The notes beneath the pieces are model-generated. The model was not told where the DNA came from. It did not search any database and worked only from the letters and a program-made list of their open reading frames with translations. Positions 1 to 9,716 of a stretch of 57,722 bases of DNA are shown here, piece after piece; positions within the stretch are counted from its first letter, which is position 1, and every line of letters starts with the position of its first letter. The DNA comes from Prolixibacteraceae bacterium (GTDB lineage Bacteria > Bacteroidota > Bacteroidia > Bacteroidales > Prolixibacteraceae): the NCBI GenBank assembly GCA_021740385.1, contig JAIOZY010000033.1, positions 1-57,722 of the forward strand, given 5' to 3'. The translations under genes and the position numbers were made by a program.

Positions 1-3
1 CAA

Positions 4-21
4 TCCCGATGTACATCGGGA
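4..21. repeat. Palindrome TCCCGATGTACATCGGGA (member of a dispersed double-hairpin repeat family)
   Basis: A perfect 18-base palindrome at the window edge. The same core (CGATGTACATCGGG) recurs at 39134-39147, where it is followed by a second small hairpin, and its right half recurs at 30564-30568. All three copies lie outside genes. No function can be read from it. Confidence 0.7.
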
Positions 22-93
22 CCAAAATACAGGTGACAAAATTCAAAATCCATGCTTCGACCAACCTGCGTAATAACTATGGCAGGCAAAGCA

Positions 94-125
94 CCACCTT
101 CGCTGAAGCTACGGCGGACAAAGCC
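94..125. repeat. Dispersed hairpin repeat, module CTTCGCTGAAGCTACGG
   Basis: The stretch is closely related to the TCCACC...GGTGGA hairpins at 43693-43718 and 49351-49376, sharing the core GCTGAAGCTACGG and the downstream GGACAA. A second, more diverged copy lies at 213-243 (CCGCCAAGGCTACGGGG). I recall similar sequence in many unrelated bacterial draft genomes, where it gets translated as spurious peptide, but this cannot be checked here. Confidence 0.6.
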
Positions 126-126
126 A

Positions 127-203
127 GCATCAAGTATCGAGCATCCAGCATCGAGCACCGAGTATCTAATATCGAGCATCTAATATCGAGTATCGAGTAT
201 CCC
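127..203. repeat. Period-7 tandem array, consensus GTATCGA / GCATCTA (11 units)
   Basis: Reading from 127 in steps of seven gives eleven imperfect heptamers of the form (G/A)(C/T)ATC(G/T/C)A, with no insertions that break phase. The open frames that cross it are by-products of the repeat. Confidence 0.8.
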
Positions 204-259
204 ACCTCCTCACACCTCCGCCAAGGCTACGGGGGGCGATGCCAGCATCCAGCGAACAG

Positions 260-609
260 CCCTTGGCCCTCAGCCCTTCGCCCTCAGCCCTCAGCCCTTC
301 GCCCTCAGCCCTTCGCCCTCAGCCCTCAGCCCTCAGCCCTCAGCCCTTCGCCCTCAGCTCTCAGCCCTTGGCCCTCAGCCCTTCGCCCTCAGCCCTTCGC
401 CCTCAGCCCTTGGCCCTCAGCCCTCAGCCCTTGGCCCTCAGCCCTCAGCCCTCAGCCCTTCGCCCTCAGCCCTTCGCCCTCAGCCCTCAGTCCTCAGCCC
501 TCAGCCCTCAGCCCTCAGCCCTTCGCCCTCAGCCCTTCGCCCTTGGCCCTCAGCCCTTCGCCCTCAGCCCTCAGCCCTCAGCCCTTCGCCCTCAGCCCTT
601 CGCCCTCAG
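260..609. repeat. Period-7 tandem array, units CCCTCAG / CCCTTCG / CCCTTGG (50 units)
   Basis: From 260 to 609 the sequence is 350 bases of in-phase heptamers, mainly CCCTCAG and CCCTTCG with some CCCTTGG and single variants (CTCTCAG, TCCTCAG). It ends 21 bases beyond the stop codon of the minus-strand fibronectin gene, so it would be transcribed as 3' sequence if that transcript reads through. Open frames over it encode only Ser-Pro-Gln-Pro-type repeats and have no credible start or product. Confidence 0.9.
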
Positions 610-630
610 TGTGCATCAATTGACAAACAA

Positions 631-2619
631 CTATTCGGCCTTATGCAACCACACTTCATTGCTCCGGACGCTTTCCTGCCCATCAACGGCAAAAGTGCTT
701 ACCGTGAAAAAGTACATACCCGGGGTCTCCTGTATGATTTCATACTCAGTGGTTCCGGCCGGTACTTCAGCAATTTTTTCAGGGGTACCGCCTTCGCTGT
801 TTTCCCGGTAAATATAAAATGCCTGTATGTTCGACATGGCCGGTGCATCCCAGCTTAAAACCCCGCCTTCGGATGTTTTTGTAAGTCTGATGCCCGATGG
901 CGGTTGGGGCAGCAGTTCGGGCAGCATGAATTCAAACGAATCGCTCGAAGGACTTTCCGAATTTCCCGTACCGTTAGCCCTCACCGTATATACGTATTTT
1001 ATTCCCCGGACCAGGCTGGTGTCAAGGTAGCTGTTCCGATTGTAGGGCAGGGGCCGGCTGTTCAGCTTAACCGGTTCATTGCCTTTTTCTGCCCGGTAAA
1101 TGGTATAGCCCGAAAGGTATGGAGCGCGTTCAGTCATCGGGTCCCACGCCAGGAAAGCGCCGTTTCCCTGCCTGTTGATGAAAAAGTTTGTGGGAGCGGG
1201 CAGGGGTGGTGTAATGGGTTCGGCAAAAACGGTTTTCGATTTTTTGCTGATTGAAAATCCGTTATTAACTGCTGCAACAGCGTATCCATAGCTTACGCCG
1301 GGTGTCAGGTTCTGAACCGAATCGATGTATTCACCTGTTAGCCCTTTTTCAGGCACTAAGGAGGAAATCTGTTTCATGTTGTTGCCAAATCCTAAACTTC
1401 TGTAAACATAGTACCCTTCAATGCCTGTTCCGGTTTTTTCCCAGGTGAGCAGGTTGCCTTCAGAAGTTTGGTTTATTGACAGGTTGTGCGGGGGCAGGGG
1501 GATGTTTGTTGTTTCTTTCAGCATGCCGGTTACAATGGCCGATGGGGGAAATTTTTCCTTCAGGCCATGCATAACGAGGTAATAATGGTACGATTTCCGG
1601 GGATCAACGTTTCGATCGGTAAAAAGGGTGTCGCCTGCCGGAAGGCGTGAAATAACCGTGTATGCGCTGTCGAAATGTTCACTGCGGAACAATGAAATGC
1701 TTTGGACGCTTTCAGTGACTGCCAGTTTCCATTTCAGATCAATAGCACGTTTTACTTCGTTGCTTTGGGCACTGAATTTTATAACTTCCGGGTTTTGGGT
1801 TGCATCGCGCCGGCAGGTTATTTTTACCCTATCGGCACAAGGGGTGATGTTGCCAAGAATATCGTACGGGGTAACAACATAGCGGTAAATTACCCCGGGT
1901 ATAACCTGTTGGTCGGTAATGCGTAAAAACGACGATCCGTTTTCACTGTAAAAAAACTTCTGCGGAAATATCTCCCTGTAACCGGTTTGCAGGTATGCCT
2001 GCCTTACGATCCTGAAATCGAACGGCCGGTTGGCTTCATCAAAGGAAAAGTTCAGGGTAATGGTACCGTTAGATGAAACAGCATTCACAAATTTCACATT
2101 GAAACCGGGATCTCGGCCGGGAGCCGAAACAGGCCCGGTCGGGGATGAACTGATTAGATGCCCTGCTTTGTCAAAAACCGTCACCCTGTAGTTATAGCTT
2201 GTTTCAGGCGTTACTGTGTTGTCGTAAAAGCCCAGTCCGGCCGCTTCAACAAAAAGCGGTATCCCGTTGTAGATGGGTATTGAATCGATTGTTTGAAACC
2301 CATTCAGCGCTTCATATAACCATTGAATAACCGAGTCGCCGGGCATCGGGTAAACCGGGTTTTTGGCATTGATGTTCAGCAACCGGGTTTTTAATTCTTC
2401 CGCCGAAACGGGCTTCTGGCCGGTGAAAACAAGCGTCGGTTTTTGTTTCGAACCACTTTCAAAGCGGAATAAGCGGTATTCAAACGTATCGGGCAGGGCC
2501 GTGCCAAACTGGGTAAAAATGCCATCGGGCCCTGCAACAGAGACGGGCTCTTGTGCGGTTACACTGAATGCTGTTGCCAGAATAATAACGATCAGCATTG
2601 AGAATGTTAATTGTTTCAT
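631..2619 (-). CDS. Secreted protein with tandem fibronectin type III domains
   Basis: 662 residues with a signal peptide (about 1-22, hydrophobic core LIVIILATAF, Ala-Gln cleavage region). From about residue 170 to the end there are four to five fibronectin type III-like modules. These are recognisable by repeated tyrosine-corner patterns such as YRYVVTPYD, YYVYRS, YTIYRAEKG, YVYTVRA and FYIYRENSEGG. No enzyme motif or type IX sorting tail is visible; the end is SNEVWLHKAE. It is the last gene of a three-gene minus-strand operon, starting 11 bases after the giant TANFOR-like gene stops. An extracellular or periplasmic scaffold that acts with the two upstream products is likely but inferred. 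Confidence 0.8.
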   Translation of the reverse strand: MKQLTFSMLIVIILATAFSVTAQEPVSVAGPDGIFTQFGTALPDTFEYRLFRFESGSKQKPTLVFTGQKPVSAEELKTRLLNINAKNPVYPMPGDSVIQWLYEALNGFQTIDSIPIYNGIPLFVEAAGLGFYDNTVTPETSYNYRVTVFDKAGHLISSSPTGPVSAPGRDPGFNVKFVNAVSSNGTITLNFSFDEANRPFDFRIVRQAYLQTGYREIFPQKFFYSENGSSFLRITDQQVIPGVIYRYVVTPYDILGNITPCADRVKITCRRDATQNPEVIKFSAQSNEVKRAIDLKWKLAVTESVQSISLFRSEHFDSAYTVISRLPAGDTLFTDRNVDPRKSYHYYLVMHGLKEKFPPSAIVTGMLKETTNIPLPPHNLSINQTSEGNLLTWEKTGTGIEGYYVYRSLGFGNNMKQISSLVPEKGLTGEYIDSVQNLTPGVSYGYAVAAVNNGFSISKKSKTVFAEPITPPLPAPTNFFINRQGNGAFLAWDPMTERAPYLSGYTIYRAEKGNEPVKLNSRPLPYNRNSYLDTSLVRGIKYVYTVRANGTGNSESPSSDSFEFMLPELLPQPPSGIRLTKTSEGGVLSWDAPAMSNIQAFYIYRENSEGGTPEKIAEVPAGTTEYEIIQETPGMYFFTVSTFAVDGQESVRSNEVWLHKAE

Positions 2620-2630
2620 TTCGCGAAATT

Positions 2631-5600
2631 TTAATAGTCCAAATCGTACCAGAAATCAAAAGGAACGCCAAGCTGGAATCCGCCGGTAACGCCAATGTGT
2701 TTCGACAGGGCATCTTTACAGCCGTTTACAAAGGGCACACCTTGTTCAATCGAAAGGTTTCCGCTCATGTCCATTGAGCCGTTCAGGGCAGCGCCGTTCA
2801 CACTGTCCCAGCTTCCTTCGAGGCCGACCTTGTTAAACACGTACCCGCTTAACGAAGTACAGGTTATGGCTCCAATCCCAAATTTTACTTCAAAGCCGCC
2901 GGTTATGGCATAGCCGAAATTTGCCCCGCTGGAAAAATTACCCCAGAACGCGGCATCAACCGCGCTGGTAGGTACCGAAACATGGGCATTGGCAAGCACG
3001 AGGTTTACCGAAACATCGAGCCCCGAAAGCGGTAGGTTGCGGCCGCCAACCATGTAAAACCCTTGCAGGTTATCACGGGTAAAGGTTTGCGGCAGTTCTT
3101 TGTTTACAGCATAGGTTAACACCGTATTCTTAATTTGATTGTTAACTGTTGAGGGGTAATTGCCGATTAAAAGACCTGTATTCAGTGTTGTAGGTTCAGG
3201 TGCCGGAACGTTATCGGCTTTGCAGGTTGAGTAGAAAATCCAGCCGTCTTCGTCCATCAGTAAATTGGCAACGCCGGTAACAATGGTGCTGCCCAGCGGA
3301 ACGTGATCCATCTCAACGGTTCCCAGTAACCGATCCTTTTCGTAGGTGATTTCCATGGTACCAAACGGTGTACTTATCCGGTCGGCCTTAAAACCGTCGT
3401 GGCTTGCTGCAATTTCTCCATGCACCTCAAATTGCATACGGGTATTTGCATCGGGGGCTATTCCGTTAAAGCCTTGCATATCGCCCTCGAAACGAAAATT
3501 GTTCCAGTCGGCCTGGTCAGCAAACATCGAGCAGGCTATGTTATTCAGGTAGGTTGTGCTTTCACCAATTTTTATTGTTTGATCAGTGTGCTTGTCCGAC
3601 TGCACTACCGACGTGGTTATTGCACCAACATTATCGCGGTCGTTGTACGTTAATTTAACAAGTACCGGGGCAAGTTTGCCGGGTTCGGAAACGCTTCCGT
3701 AGCTTGTAAATGTGCGGTTGTATGGATTGAAACGCTGCCTGAGCGGACTGCCTTCATCTTCAATAAGCAACGGTTCAAATTTGATGTTCCCTTTCCCATC
3801 GAACCCGATATCGATGGGTTTGAATGCAAGGCTGTAATTACTGCCGCCCGATTTTGCAAAAGTGAGCCGTGCCCCGATCTCGTCTTTTACCCGGGGAATG
3901 TGGAAGTTCACGCTGCCTTTCAGAACAAATCCGTCGGGCAGGGTAAACAGGCTGATGGGATGAAAATCGACCGTGTTATACAACCTCATGCCGGCTGCCC
4001 CCGGGCTGATGGTAAATACATCCTCGCCATTGCTGAGCAGCGAAACGGTTTCGAGCTGGAGAATGCCGCTCATGTTGGGAAGGTTATGAACAGTTGCAGG
4101 CGGGGCACCACCGGGCGGCGGGTAAATAACCAGTTCCCAGTGTCCCCTTTTGTCACTGCCTGTTGAATGGTTGTACCCAAAACTGCTTTTTGCCCCGGGG
4201 TGAAAAACAATGGGATAATCGCCCAGGGTTATCCGATCATATTTTGGATCGCCAATGTAGGCAAAGTCGCTGCGCAAATTAAACTTGCCAATGGGGATAT
4301 CGAGTTTGTGGGTATGCACCACGCAATCCGACGAATAAATGCCCCCTTGCTTCGGGTCAACCGTCCAGTTGCGAGCTTCGAGCACCCAATCCTGCGAGGC
4401 ATCGTGTATCCCTTCATCTTTCAACTTAATTTCTATTGGGGTATTGCTCGAAACCGGGTCGATGGTTTTGTTACGCAATACCATGCTGCCGATGTGTACC
4501 TCAATATTGCCGGCATTTTTCACCGTTGCATTCAACCGCGTATCAAGGGTGATTTTGTCGCCTTCAATGATCGATTTTGAAGCTGCCGATGTTGCATTGA
4601 ACCCGATGAATTTGAAATGCAGGTTACCGGCAACCGGCGCATCGGTATTGCTGATGTTGCAAAGGTTGAAGGGGATAATGCTGCTGTTGTTTCCCGCATC
4701 GGCCGAGTTGAAAATATTGATGACCGGTGTGATCATGTTCATGGCATTGCCGCCAATCTGAACGGAACCCTGCTTAGCAAGGTAAAAAGGTTTATTGTTG
4801 TCGAAGCTGAGGTAGCTGCCGGGGTATTGGAACGAATTATCGACAATGTGCGCCATTCCTCCGAGGAAACCTTTACCGGCCTGCCGGCTGTTTTTTTCAA
4901 TGCAGAACAGCCCATTGTTGGGTTTCGTTTTCATCAGCACGTTGTACGATTGGGCATAATTCAGTTTCAGGCTCCGGTTTGAATACACGATCACTTTATC
5001 GTTTTGCGGTTCGCCAACCGGTTTTCCGTTCTCTTTCTTCCCTGACGATACAAATTTTACGGCAAATATTTCAAAGGTTGCATCGTTTATCAGGTCGAAG
5101 CCTTTGCTGTAGCCGTTCAGTTTTACTTTACCGGAAACGGTGGCGCTGCCGTCGCTGTTTTCGGTAAGCGAAGTAATATCGAGCGGGAAGCCCCAAACAT
5201 CGTCAATGATCATGTTGTCGAAACGGGTTAGGTTGAAAACCAATTCACCGCTGTGGGGTATGTTTATAAATTTCGATTCACCTATGACCGTTTCAACCGG
5301 TTCCGAAACCGGGTGTTCCGATTTTCCCTTATGGCTTAACCCGGACAACGGGCTGCGTTTGAAAACGGCATTTACTTCAATTTGCTTCCCGTTTACCTCG
5401 GGGGGCAACAGCAGGCTGAAAGTCCCGTTGGCTTTAGGCCTTGCTGCAAAAAAGTATTGCGACTCGGTTGTTGAGGTTCCGTCATCGGCTACTGAATATT
5501 GTGTGTCGATACCTTTGCGCAAATCGACCGATATTTCGGCGCTGGCAGTAGGTTCACCGTCGAGCAACACTTTCCCGTTCAGCAGAATGCCGTTTTGAAG

Positions 5601-8600
5601 AATGACCGGCGGCAGAACCTGCGCTGTTTTCGACTCTTCATTCTGAAAGGTGACAATTTTGGGTATGAGCATGCTTCCCGACGGGCCACTCACTTTAAGC
5701 CGCAGGTTGTTCACCGAAACATTCTGGAAATTCAGTTTTACTTTTCCGTTGGCATCGCTCAGCACCACGGGGTAATCGCCTTCACCAAGCAACTGTACCC
5801 GTGCATCTTTCAACGGCAGGGTTATGTAACTGCCCGGCATTTTTTGTCTTACGGTCAGTTGTATCCTGTGCGAGCGTTCGTAAACGGTAACGGTATCGAG
5901 GTAGGTGCTTGGTTCTTCAGAAACTGTAACTGCGATGGTATCGGCAAAGTAGGTTGCATCAACCGGAATGACCGCCAGTTTATGGTTACCGGGTAATGCC
6001 GGAATGGAAAAACCGCCTTTCAGTACCGACGATGTTTTCACCATTTGCCCGGCTCCCTGGTTTTCGCCCGAGGGAAGGAACCGGATGTACGATTCAACCG
6101 GTTTGTTTTCCTCGTTTACAACGAAGCCTGTAAGGTTACCGCTGGCATACAGTACAATTTTGGGCTCGACAAATTGTTGCCCCATGGTAATGAATTCAGC
6201 AGGGATAACGCGCAGGTAATTGGGTTGGTTATTCCCGTTTTTCATGTAGTGAAAACCGGGTTTCGACACTTTTAACCTCACCTCGCTGATGTCGGGCAGC
6301 CAGCCCCATTCGGTTACAGATTCAAAAACGTTTTTAAAATCGAAGTAGCCGCTGGTGTCGGGTGTGTAAATAAACCTGAATGTTGAACTGTGGTTTTTGT
6401 ATTTGATCTCCAGTTCGCAACGGGCACCCTGAATGCCCTGGTTCACATTAATGTTGCTGACTACTTTTCCTTTTACTGTTGGTGTGCGGGGTTCAAGTAT
6501 GGCATCGGGGTCCTGAATTTCGGAATACCGGTAATCGCTGTTGAAAAAGTAAACCGGCTTTTTAAAGGTATTGATGGTATTTTGTGTGATCAGTTCCGGT
6601 TCATAATTGGCATCGCCGGCCATGTCGGGTGTACGGAAGTACTGAAGAATGGGCACGTTGGTGTTCCGGAACAACAGGTTTTCAAAAGCAAATTCGCCTT
6701 TCGAGTCGGAAAGTTCGCGCGTTACGATTTCGTAACCGGGAAATTCATCTAAGCTTCCCGACATGTTTTTGCCTTCGCCCTCGGGCAGGTTCAGGGCTTC
6801 AACGGCGCTGCTTTCGCGCAACACGTAACATTCAACACCCTGAATGGGGATAAATGTTGAAAGTCCGGGCAGTTCTTCAGGTGGTTCTTTCAGCTTTGTG
6901 GCCCCCCTCAGCCTGTAGGAAAATACATTCGAGGTAAGGGTCCCCACATTAACGGTTTTGAGCGGTTCAACCTCAATGTTATCGTCGGGGCTCATGTACA
7001 GTCCGTTGGGGTCTTCAACCACGAGGCGGAATACCCGTTTCATCATCCCGTAAGTTTCGGAATAGACAATGCGGAAACTCGGGTCGGGGTCGCTTTCCCA
7101 GGTTTCCCACGATCCGAAATGCCGGTTCAGTTCCCCGGTCGATATTTCGTAATTCCCCGTACGTGTTTTATCTTCAGCAGGAATATTTGGGAATGAAAAA
7201 TCGAATTCGCCGTTGCCATCGGTTTTGGTGGTGTACAACACATCAGCATCGAAGGCATTGGGATCGTTGGCATAATAACCGGTTTTTTTGGCAATTTTCG
7301 AATGTGAACCATCGCTTGTTACCCAGCAGGCTATCAGGCTGATGTTGGTGTTGGCCAGTGCCCTGGTGGTTCCTTCTTCGCCCGGGAAATGATACACCAG
7401 TTTCCCTTTAATGCCTGAAAGGGGAGGGGCATCGGAGATTTTTGTAAACCGGGCATTCACCGTTAAGCTGTTTTTTTCCACATCTTCGTACCCGATTAAA
7501 TCGTGTTCGGTGGGATCATCAGCGGCTGTAAGGGCTCCAATGTAAGCGCTTTGGGAAAGCGCGTAATAACCTGACGGTTTTTTATAGCTGAACGATTCGA
7601 CCGATTCGATGGGAGTACCTGCAATCCAAAGGTAATAGTGATCGCCCTGCACCCGGTTTTGGATCAGGTTGGGAAAAGTAGCCAGGGCAATGTCGTTGCC
7701 GTCTTCATCTTTTTCGGCAACGGTTGTGGTGCTTGAAATGATTTTGTACCCGTTTCCTGTTAGCGGGGGTACGCTTTGCACGAGCGAGCCCGGCGGTGTC
7801 AAATTACCCTCGTAACCCGGAAGCTGGTCCGAGGGGTCTTTCCTTACCACGTATATTTTTTTGCCTGTTAACGGTTTTTTTAGTCCCGCTGAAGTGTTAT
7901 AACCTTCTTCAATGGTGGCTTTCAGCAGGTAACTTTTTACAAAAGTTGTAATATCGCCCAAATCGGATGTTTGTCCTTCGTCCCAAAAATTCATTGTATA
8001 GCCGGGGTTGGCATAGTACGGATTATCGATTGCAATTTCGATTTCGCGCCAAAGTAATCCCGTAAGTTCGCTTCCCTCGTGTAAAACGTTGAAGTTAGCG
8101 CTTACCTCGCCCAAGCCTGTATTTTTTGGCCAGTTGAATGTGATGGAAAAGCGACCTTCGTCATCGGTAAATTCACCTGTTTTCCTGATGGTTTTTGTTG
8201 CAACGGGCATCTTTATTACCGGCTGTGCCGGCTTGTTGGTTCCCAGTTCTTCCGACGACAACAGGATTGTGTCGGTTCCGGTTATCAGCCGTGTGTTGCA
8301 TTGTAAGGAAATTTTGCTGTTCCTGACGGGGAAAGTGCCGGTAGCCGGGTTATTTTCGAAGGCATACAACATTTTGCCCGTTACGGTTTTGAGTTCGTAT
8401 TCCGATACTTCTTCGTAAAACCGGTAAGTGAAGGAACACCTTTTGGCGGGAATGATCACTTCGCCGGTTATCGAATCGCTCAATTCTACAGTGAACCAGT
8501 AAGGTGTATTATTTTTGAATATAGAATTTGCCTTTGGGGAATTCATTTGAATGTGAAAGCCGGTGGTCGATTCAGTATAAACCTCGTTTTTCAGTTTTTT

Positions 8601-9716
8601 TGAATCATAAAACCGGATATTGAACTTTTTTCCGGGGTGCAACTCCTGAAGCGTAACAAAATCGATGTTTTTTTCAAGTGTTTCTGACGGATCAAGAATT
8701 GTTCTGTCAATTTTCCAATTGATGTAAAAATCCCTCAGGTTCGTTGTTATAAGCTGGCTGTCGGGGGCACATGCCGATGGTATGGTAATGCGAATATTCT
8801 CAATCATACCGGGCATGCCAAGTCCTGAATTTTCGGTATAGGTAAACGTGCAAACTTCGCTGTAACCATTGTTCCTGAAGTGATATTTTCCTGCCGGATC
8901 AACAGCCTTTACACGGAATGCATAGGTATAACCGGGAATAAGCGATACCCTGTCACTGGTAAGCAGGATCATGTTTGCCATTTGTGTTGCTTCATAAATG
9001 GGGGCAAAACCCGAAACATTGAATGCTTCGTTCGGATCGAGATCGACACCTTCGGGAATTTCAATGAGTTGAAACAAATACTCAATGCCGAAAGCGCCCG
9101 GTGGAATGGTCCAGCTAATTATAACGTTCTGAAAGGGTTGGGCGCTTATGGGATCGCCGCAAACCGGGCTGGTAATAATTGGTGGTTCGAGGTTGGTGAT
9201 GAAAAAGATGTTGCTGCAGCCCATTGGTTCATCTTCCGAAAGGGGTTGATCGCTCAGGTAATCGAATACCCGCACGCAAACCTGGTAATTGTCCTCGGGC
9301 AGGCCGGCACCCGAAAGAACATCGGTAAGCACAACGCCGTTTGTAACGAGGTGGTTCATGTTAAACATGGCACCCAGTTCATCAAGGCTAAGCACTTTTA
9401 TTGTGCCCGGTTGCAGGTATATAGATGTGCCTGGTTTGTACCCTGTTTCTGAGCGGATTGAAAGCCCCTCGTCGCCGGTTATGCTGAAGCTGAGGTAGAC
9501 CTCTAACGGACCAATGGCCGGCTGGTTGTGGGTGAGGCTGATCAATAGTTTGTTGGGCGTATCGATGTAGTCCGACAAGGCCGAGGTATACGGGGGCACC
9601 ACGTTAACGCTCACATTAACCGGGGCCGTTTGCGCATCGCTGATTTTTGGCAGGGCAATAATGCTTCCAAAGATAATAGCGAGGGCTATCAGGTGATATT
9701 TAAAACGTGTAGGCAT
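2631..9716 (-). CDS. Giant secreted TANFOR-like multidomain protein (2361 aa)
   Basis: Signal peptide at about 1-28. The N-terminal region (about 30-180; VNVVPPYTSALSDYID, LEVYLSFSITGDEGLSIRS) resembles the TANFOR domain of large Bacteroidota surface proteins, which I recognise from memory. A fibronectin-like segment follows (about 180-295). Between about 440 and 1450 there are several carboxypeptidase-regulatory/CnaB-like beta-sandwich units, for example those starting GKVVSNINVNQGIQGARCEL and GNLTGFVVNEENKPVESYIR. The C-terminal third is glycine-rich beta structure ending FQLGVPFDFWYDLDY. No catalytic motif or type IX sorting tail is visible. The start overlaps the stop of the upstream barrel gene by 17 bases, which argues for translational coupling. 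Probably a cell-surface fibre or adhesin-like protein; the function is unknown. Confidence 0.75.
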   Translation of the reverse strand: MPTRFKYHLIALAIIFGSIIALPKISDAQTAPVNVSVNVVPPYTSALSDYIDTPNKLLISLTHNQPAIGPLEVYLSFSITGDEGLSIRSETGYKPGTSIYLQPGTIKVLSLDELGAMFNMNHLVTNGVVLTDVLSGAGLPEDNYQVCVRVFDYLSDQPLSEDEPMGCSNIFFITNLEPPIITSPVCGDPISAQPFQNVIISWTIPPGAFGIEYLFQLIEIPEGVDLDPNEAFNVSGFAPIYEATQMANMILLTSDRVSLIPGYTYAFRVKAVDPAGKYHFRNNGYSEVCTFTYTENSGLGMPGMIENIRITIPSACAPDSQLITTNLRDFYINWKIDRTILDPSETLEKNIDFVTLQELHPGKKFNIRFYDSKKLKNEVYTESTTGFHIQMNSPKANSIFKNNTPYWFTVELSDSITGEVIIPAKRCSFTYRFYEEVSEYELKTVTGKMLYAFENNPATGTFPVRNSKISLQCNTRLITGTDTILLSSEELGTNKPAQPVIKMPVATKTIRKTGEFTDDEGRFSITFNWPKNTGLGEVSANFNVLHEGSELTGLLWREIEIAIDNPYYANPGYTMNFWDEGQTSDLGDITTFVKSYLLKATIEEGYNTSAGLKKPLTGKKIYVVRKDPSDQLPGYEGNLTPPGSLVQSVPPLTGNGYKIISSTTTVAEKDEDGNDIALATFPNLIQNRVQGDHYYLWIAGTPIESVESFSYKKPSGYYALSQSAYIGALTAADDPTEHDLIGYEDVEKNSLTVNARFTKISDAPPLSGIKGKLVYHFPGEEGTTRALANTNISLIACWVTSDGSHSKIAKKTGYYANDPNAFDADVLYTTKTDGNGEFDFSFPNIPAEDKTRTGNYEISTGELNRHFGSWETWESDPDPSFRIVYSETYGMMKRVFRLVVEDPNGLYMSPDDNIEVEPLKTVNVGTLTSNVFSYRLRGATKLKEPPEELPGLSTFIPIQGVECYVLRESSAVEALNLPEGEGKNMSGSLDEFPGYEIVTRELSDSKGEFAFENLLFRNTNVPILQYFRTPDMAGDANYEPELITQNTINTFKKPVYFFNSDYRYSEIQDPDAILEPRTPTVKGKVVSNINVNQGIQGARCELEIKYKNHSSTFRFIYTPDTSGYFDFKNVFESVTEWGWLPDISEVRLKVSKPGFHYMKNGNNQPNYLRVIPAEFITMGQQFVEPKIVLYASGNLTGFVVNEENKPVESYIRFLPSGENQGAGQMVKTSSVLKGGFSIPALPGNHKLAVIPVDATYFADTIAVTVSEEPSTYLDTVTVYERSHRIQLTVRQKMPGSYITLPLKDARVQLLGEGDYPVVLSDANGKVKLNFQNVSVNNLRLKVSGPSGSMLIPKIVTFQNEESKTAQVLPPVILQNGILLNGKVLLDGEPTASAEISVDLRKGIDTQYSVADDGTSTTESQYFFAARPKANGTFSLLLPPEVNGKQIEVNAVFKRSPLSGLSHKGKSEHPVSEPVETVIGESKFINIPHSGELVFNLTRFDNMIIDDVWGFPLDITSLTENSDGSATVSGKVKLNGYSKGFDLINDATFEIFAVKFVSSGKKENGKPVGEPQNDKVIVYSNRSLKLNYAQSYNVLMKTKPNNGLFCIEKNSRQAGKGFLGGMAHIVDNSFQYPGSYLSFDNNKPFYLAKQGSVQIGGNAMNMITPVINIFNSADAGNNSSIIPFNLCNISNTDAPVAGNLHFKFIGFNATSAASKSIIEGDKITLDTRLNATVKNAGNIEVHIGSMVLRNKTIDPVSSNTPIEIKLKDEGIHDASQDWVLEARNWTVDPKQGGIYSSDCVVHTHKLDIPIGKFNLRSDFAYIGDPKYDRITLGDYPIVFHPGAKSSFGYNHSTGSDKRGHWELVIYPPPGGAPPATVHNLPNMSGILQLETVSLLSNGEDVFTISPGAAGMRLYNTVDFHPISLFTLPDGFVLKGSVNFHIPRVKDEIGARLTFAKSGGSNYSLAFKPIDIGFDGKGNIKFEPLLIEDEGSPLRQRFNPYNRTFTSYGSVSEPGKLAPVLVKLTYNDRDNVGAITTSVVQSDKHTDQTIKIGESTTYLNNIACSMFADQADWNNFRFEGDMQGFNGIAPDANTRMQFEVHGEIAASHDGFKADRISTPFGTMEITYEKDRLLGTVEMDHVPLGSTIVTGVANLLMDEDGWIFYSTCKADNVPAPEPTTLNTGLLIGNYPSTVNNQIKNTVLTYAVNKELPQTFTRDNLQGFYMVGGRNLPLSGLDVSVNLVLANAHVSVPTSAVDAAFWGNFSSGANFGYAITGGFEVKFGIGAITCTSLSGYVFNKVGLEGSWDSVNGAALNGSMDMSGNLSIEQGVPFVNGCKDALSKHIGVTGGFQLGVPFDFWYDLDY

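Noticed and set aside
260-609. CRISPR-like regular repeat
   Set aside because: The units are contiguous heptamers with no spacers, and no cas genes are nearby.
9-811. Two overlapping plus-strand frames rich in Ser-Pro-Gln-Pro-Ser-Ala-Leu
   Set aside because: They are translations of the 50-unit heptamer array. All frames through a period-7 repeat stay open together, and no signal peptide, conserved domain or start context supports a gene.
4167-4982. Long plus-strand frames opposite the giant surface gene
   Set aside because: Shadow frames of a 7-kb minus-strand gene with strong coding features; they have no domain, signal peptide or promoter of their own.
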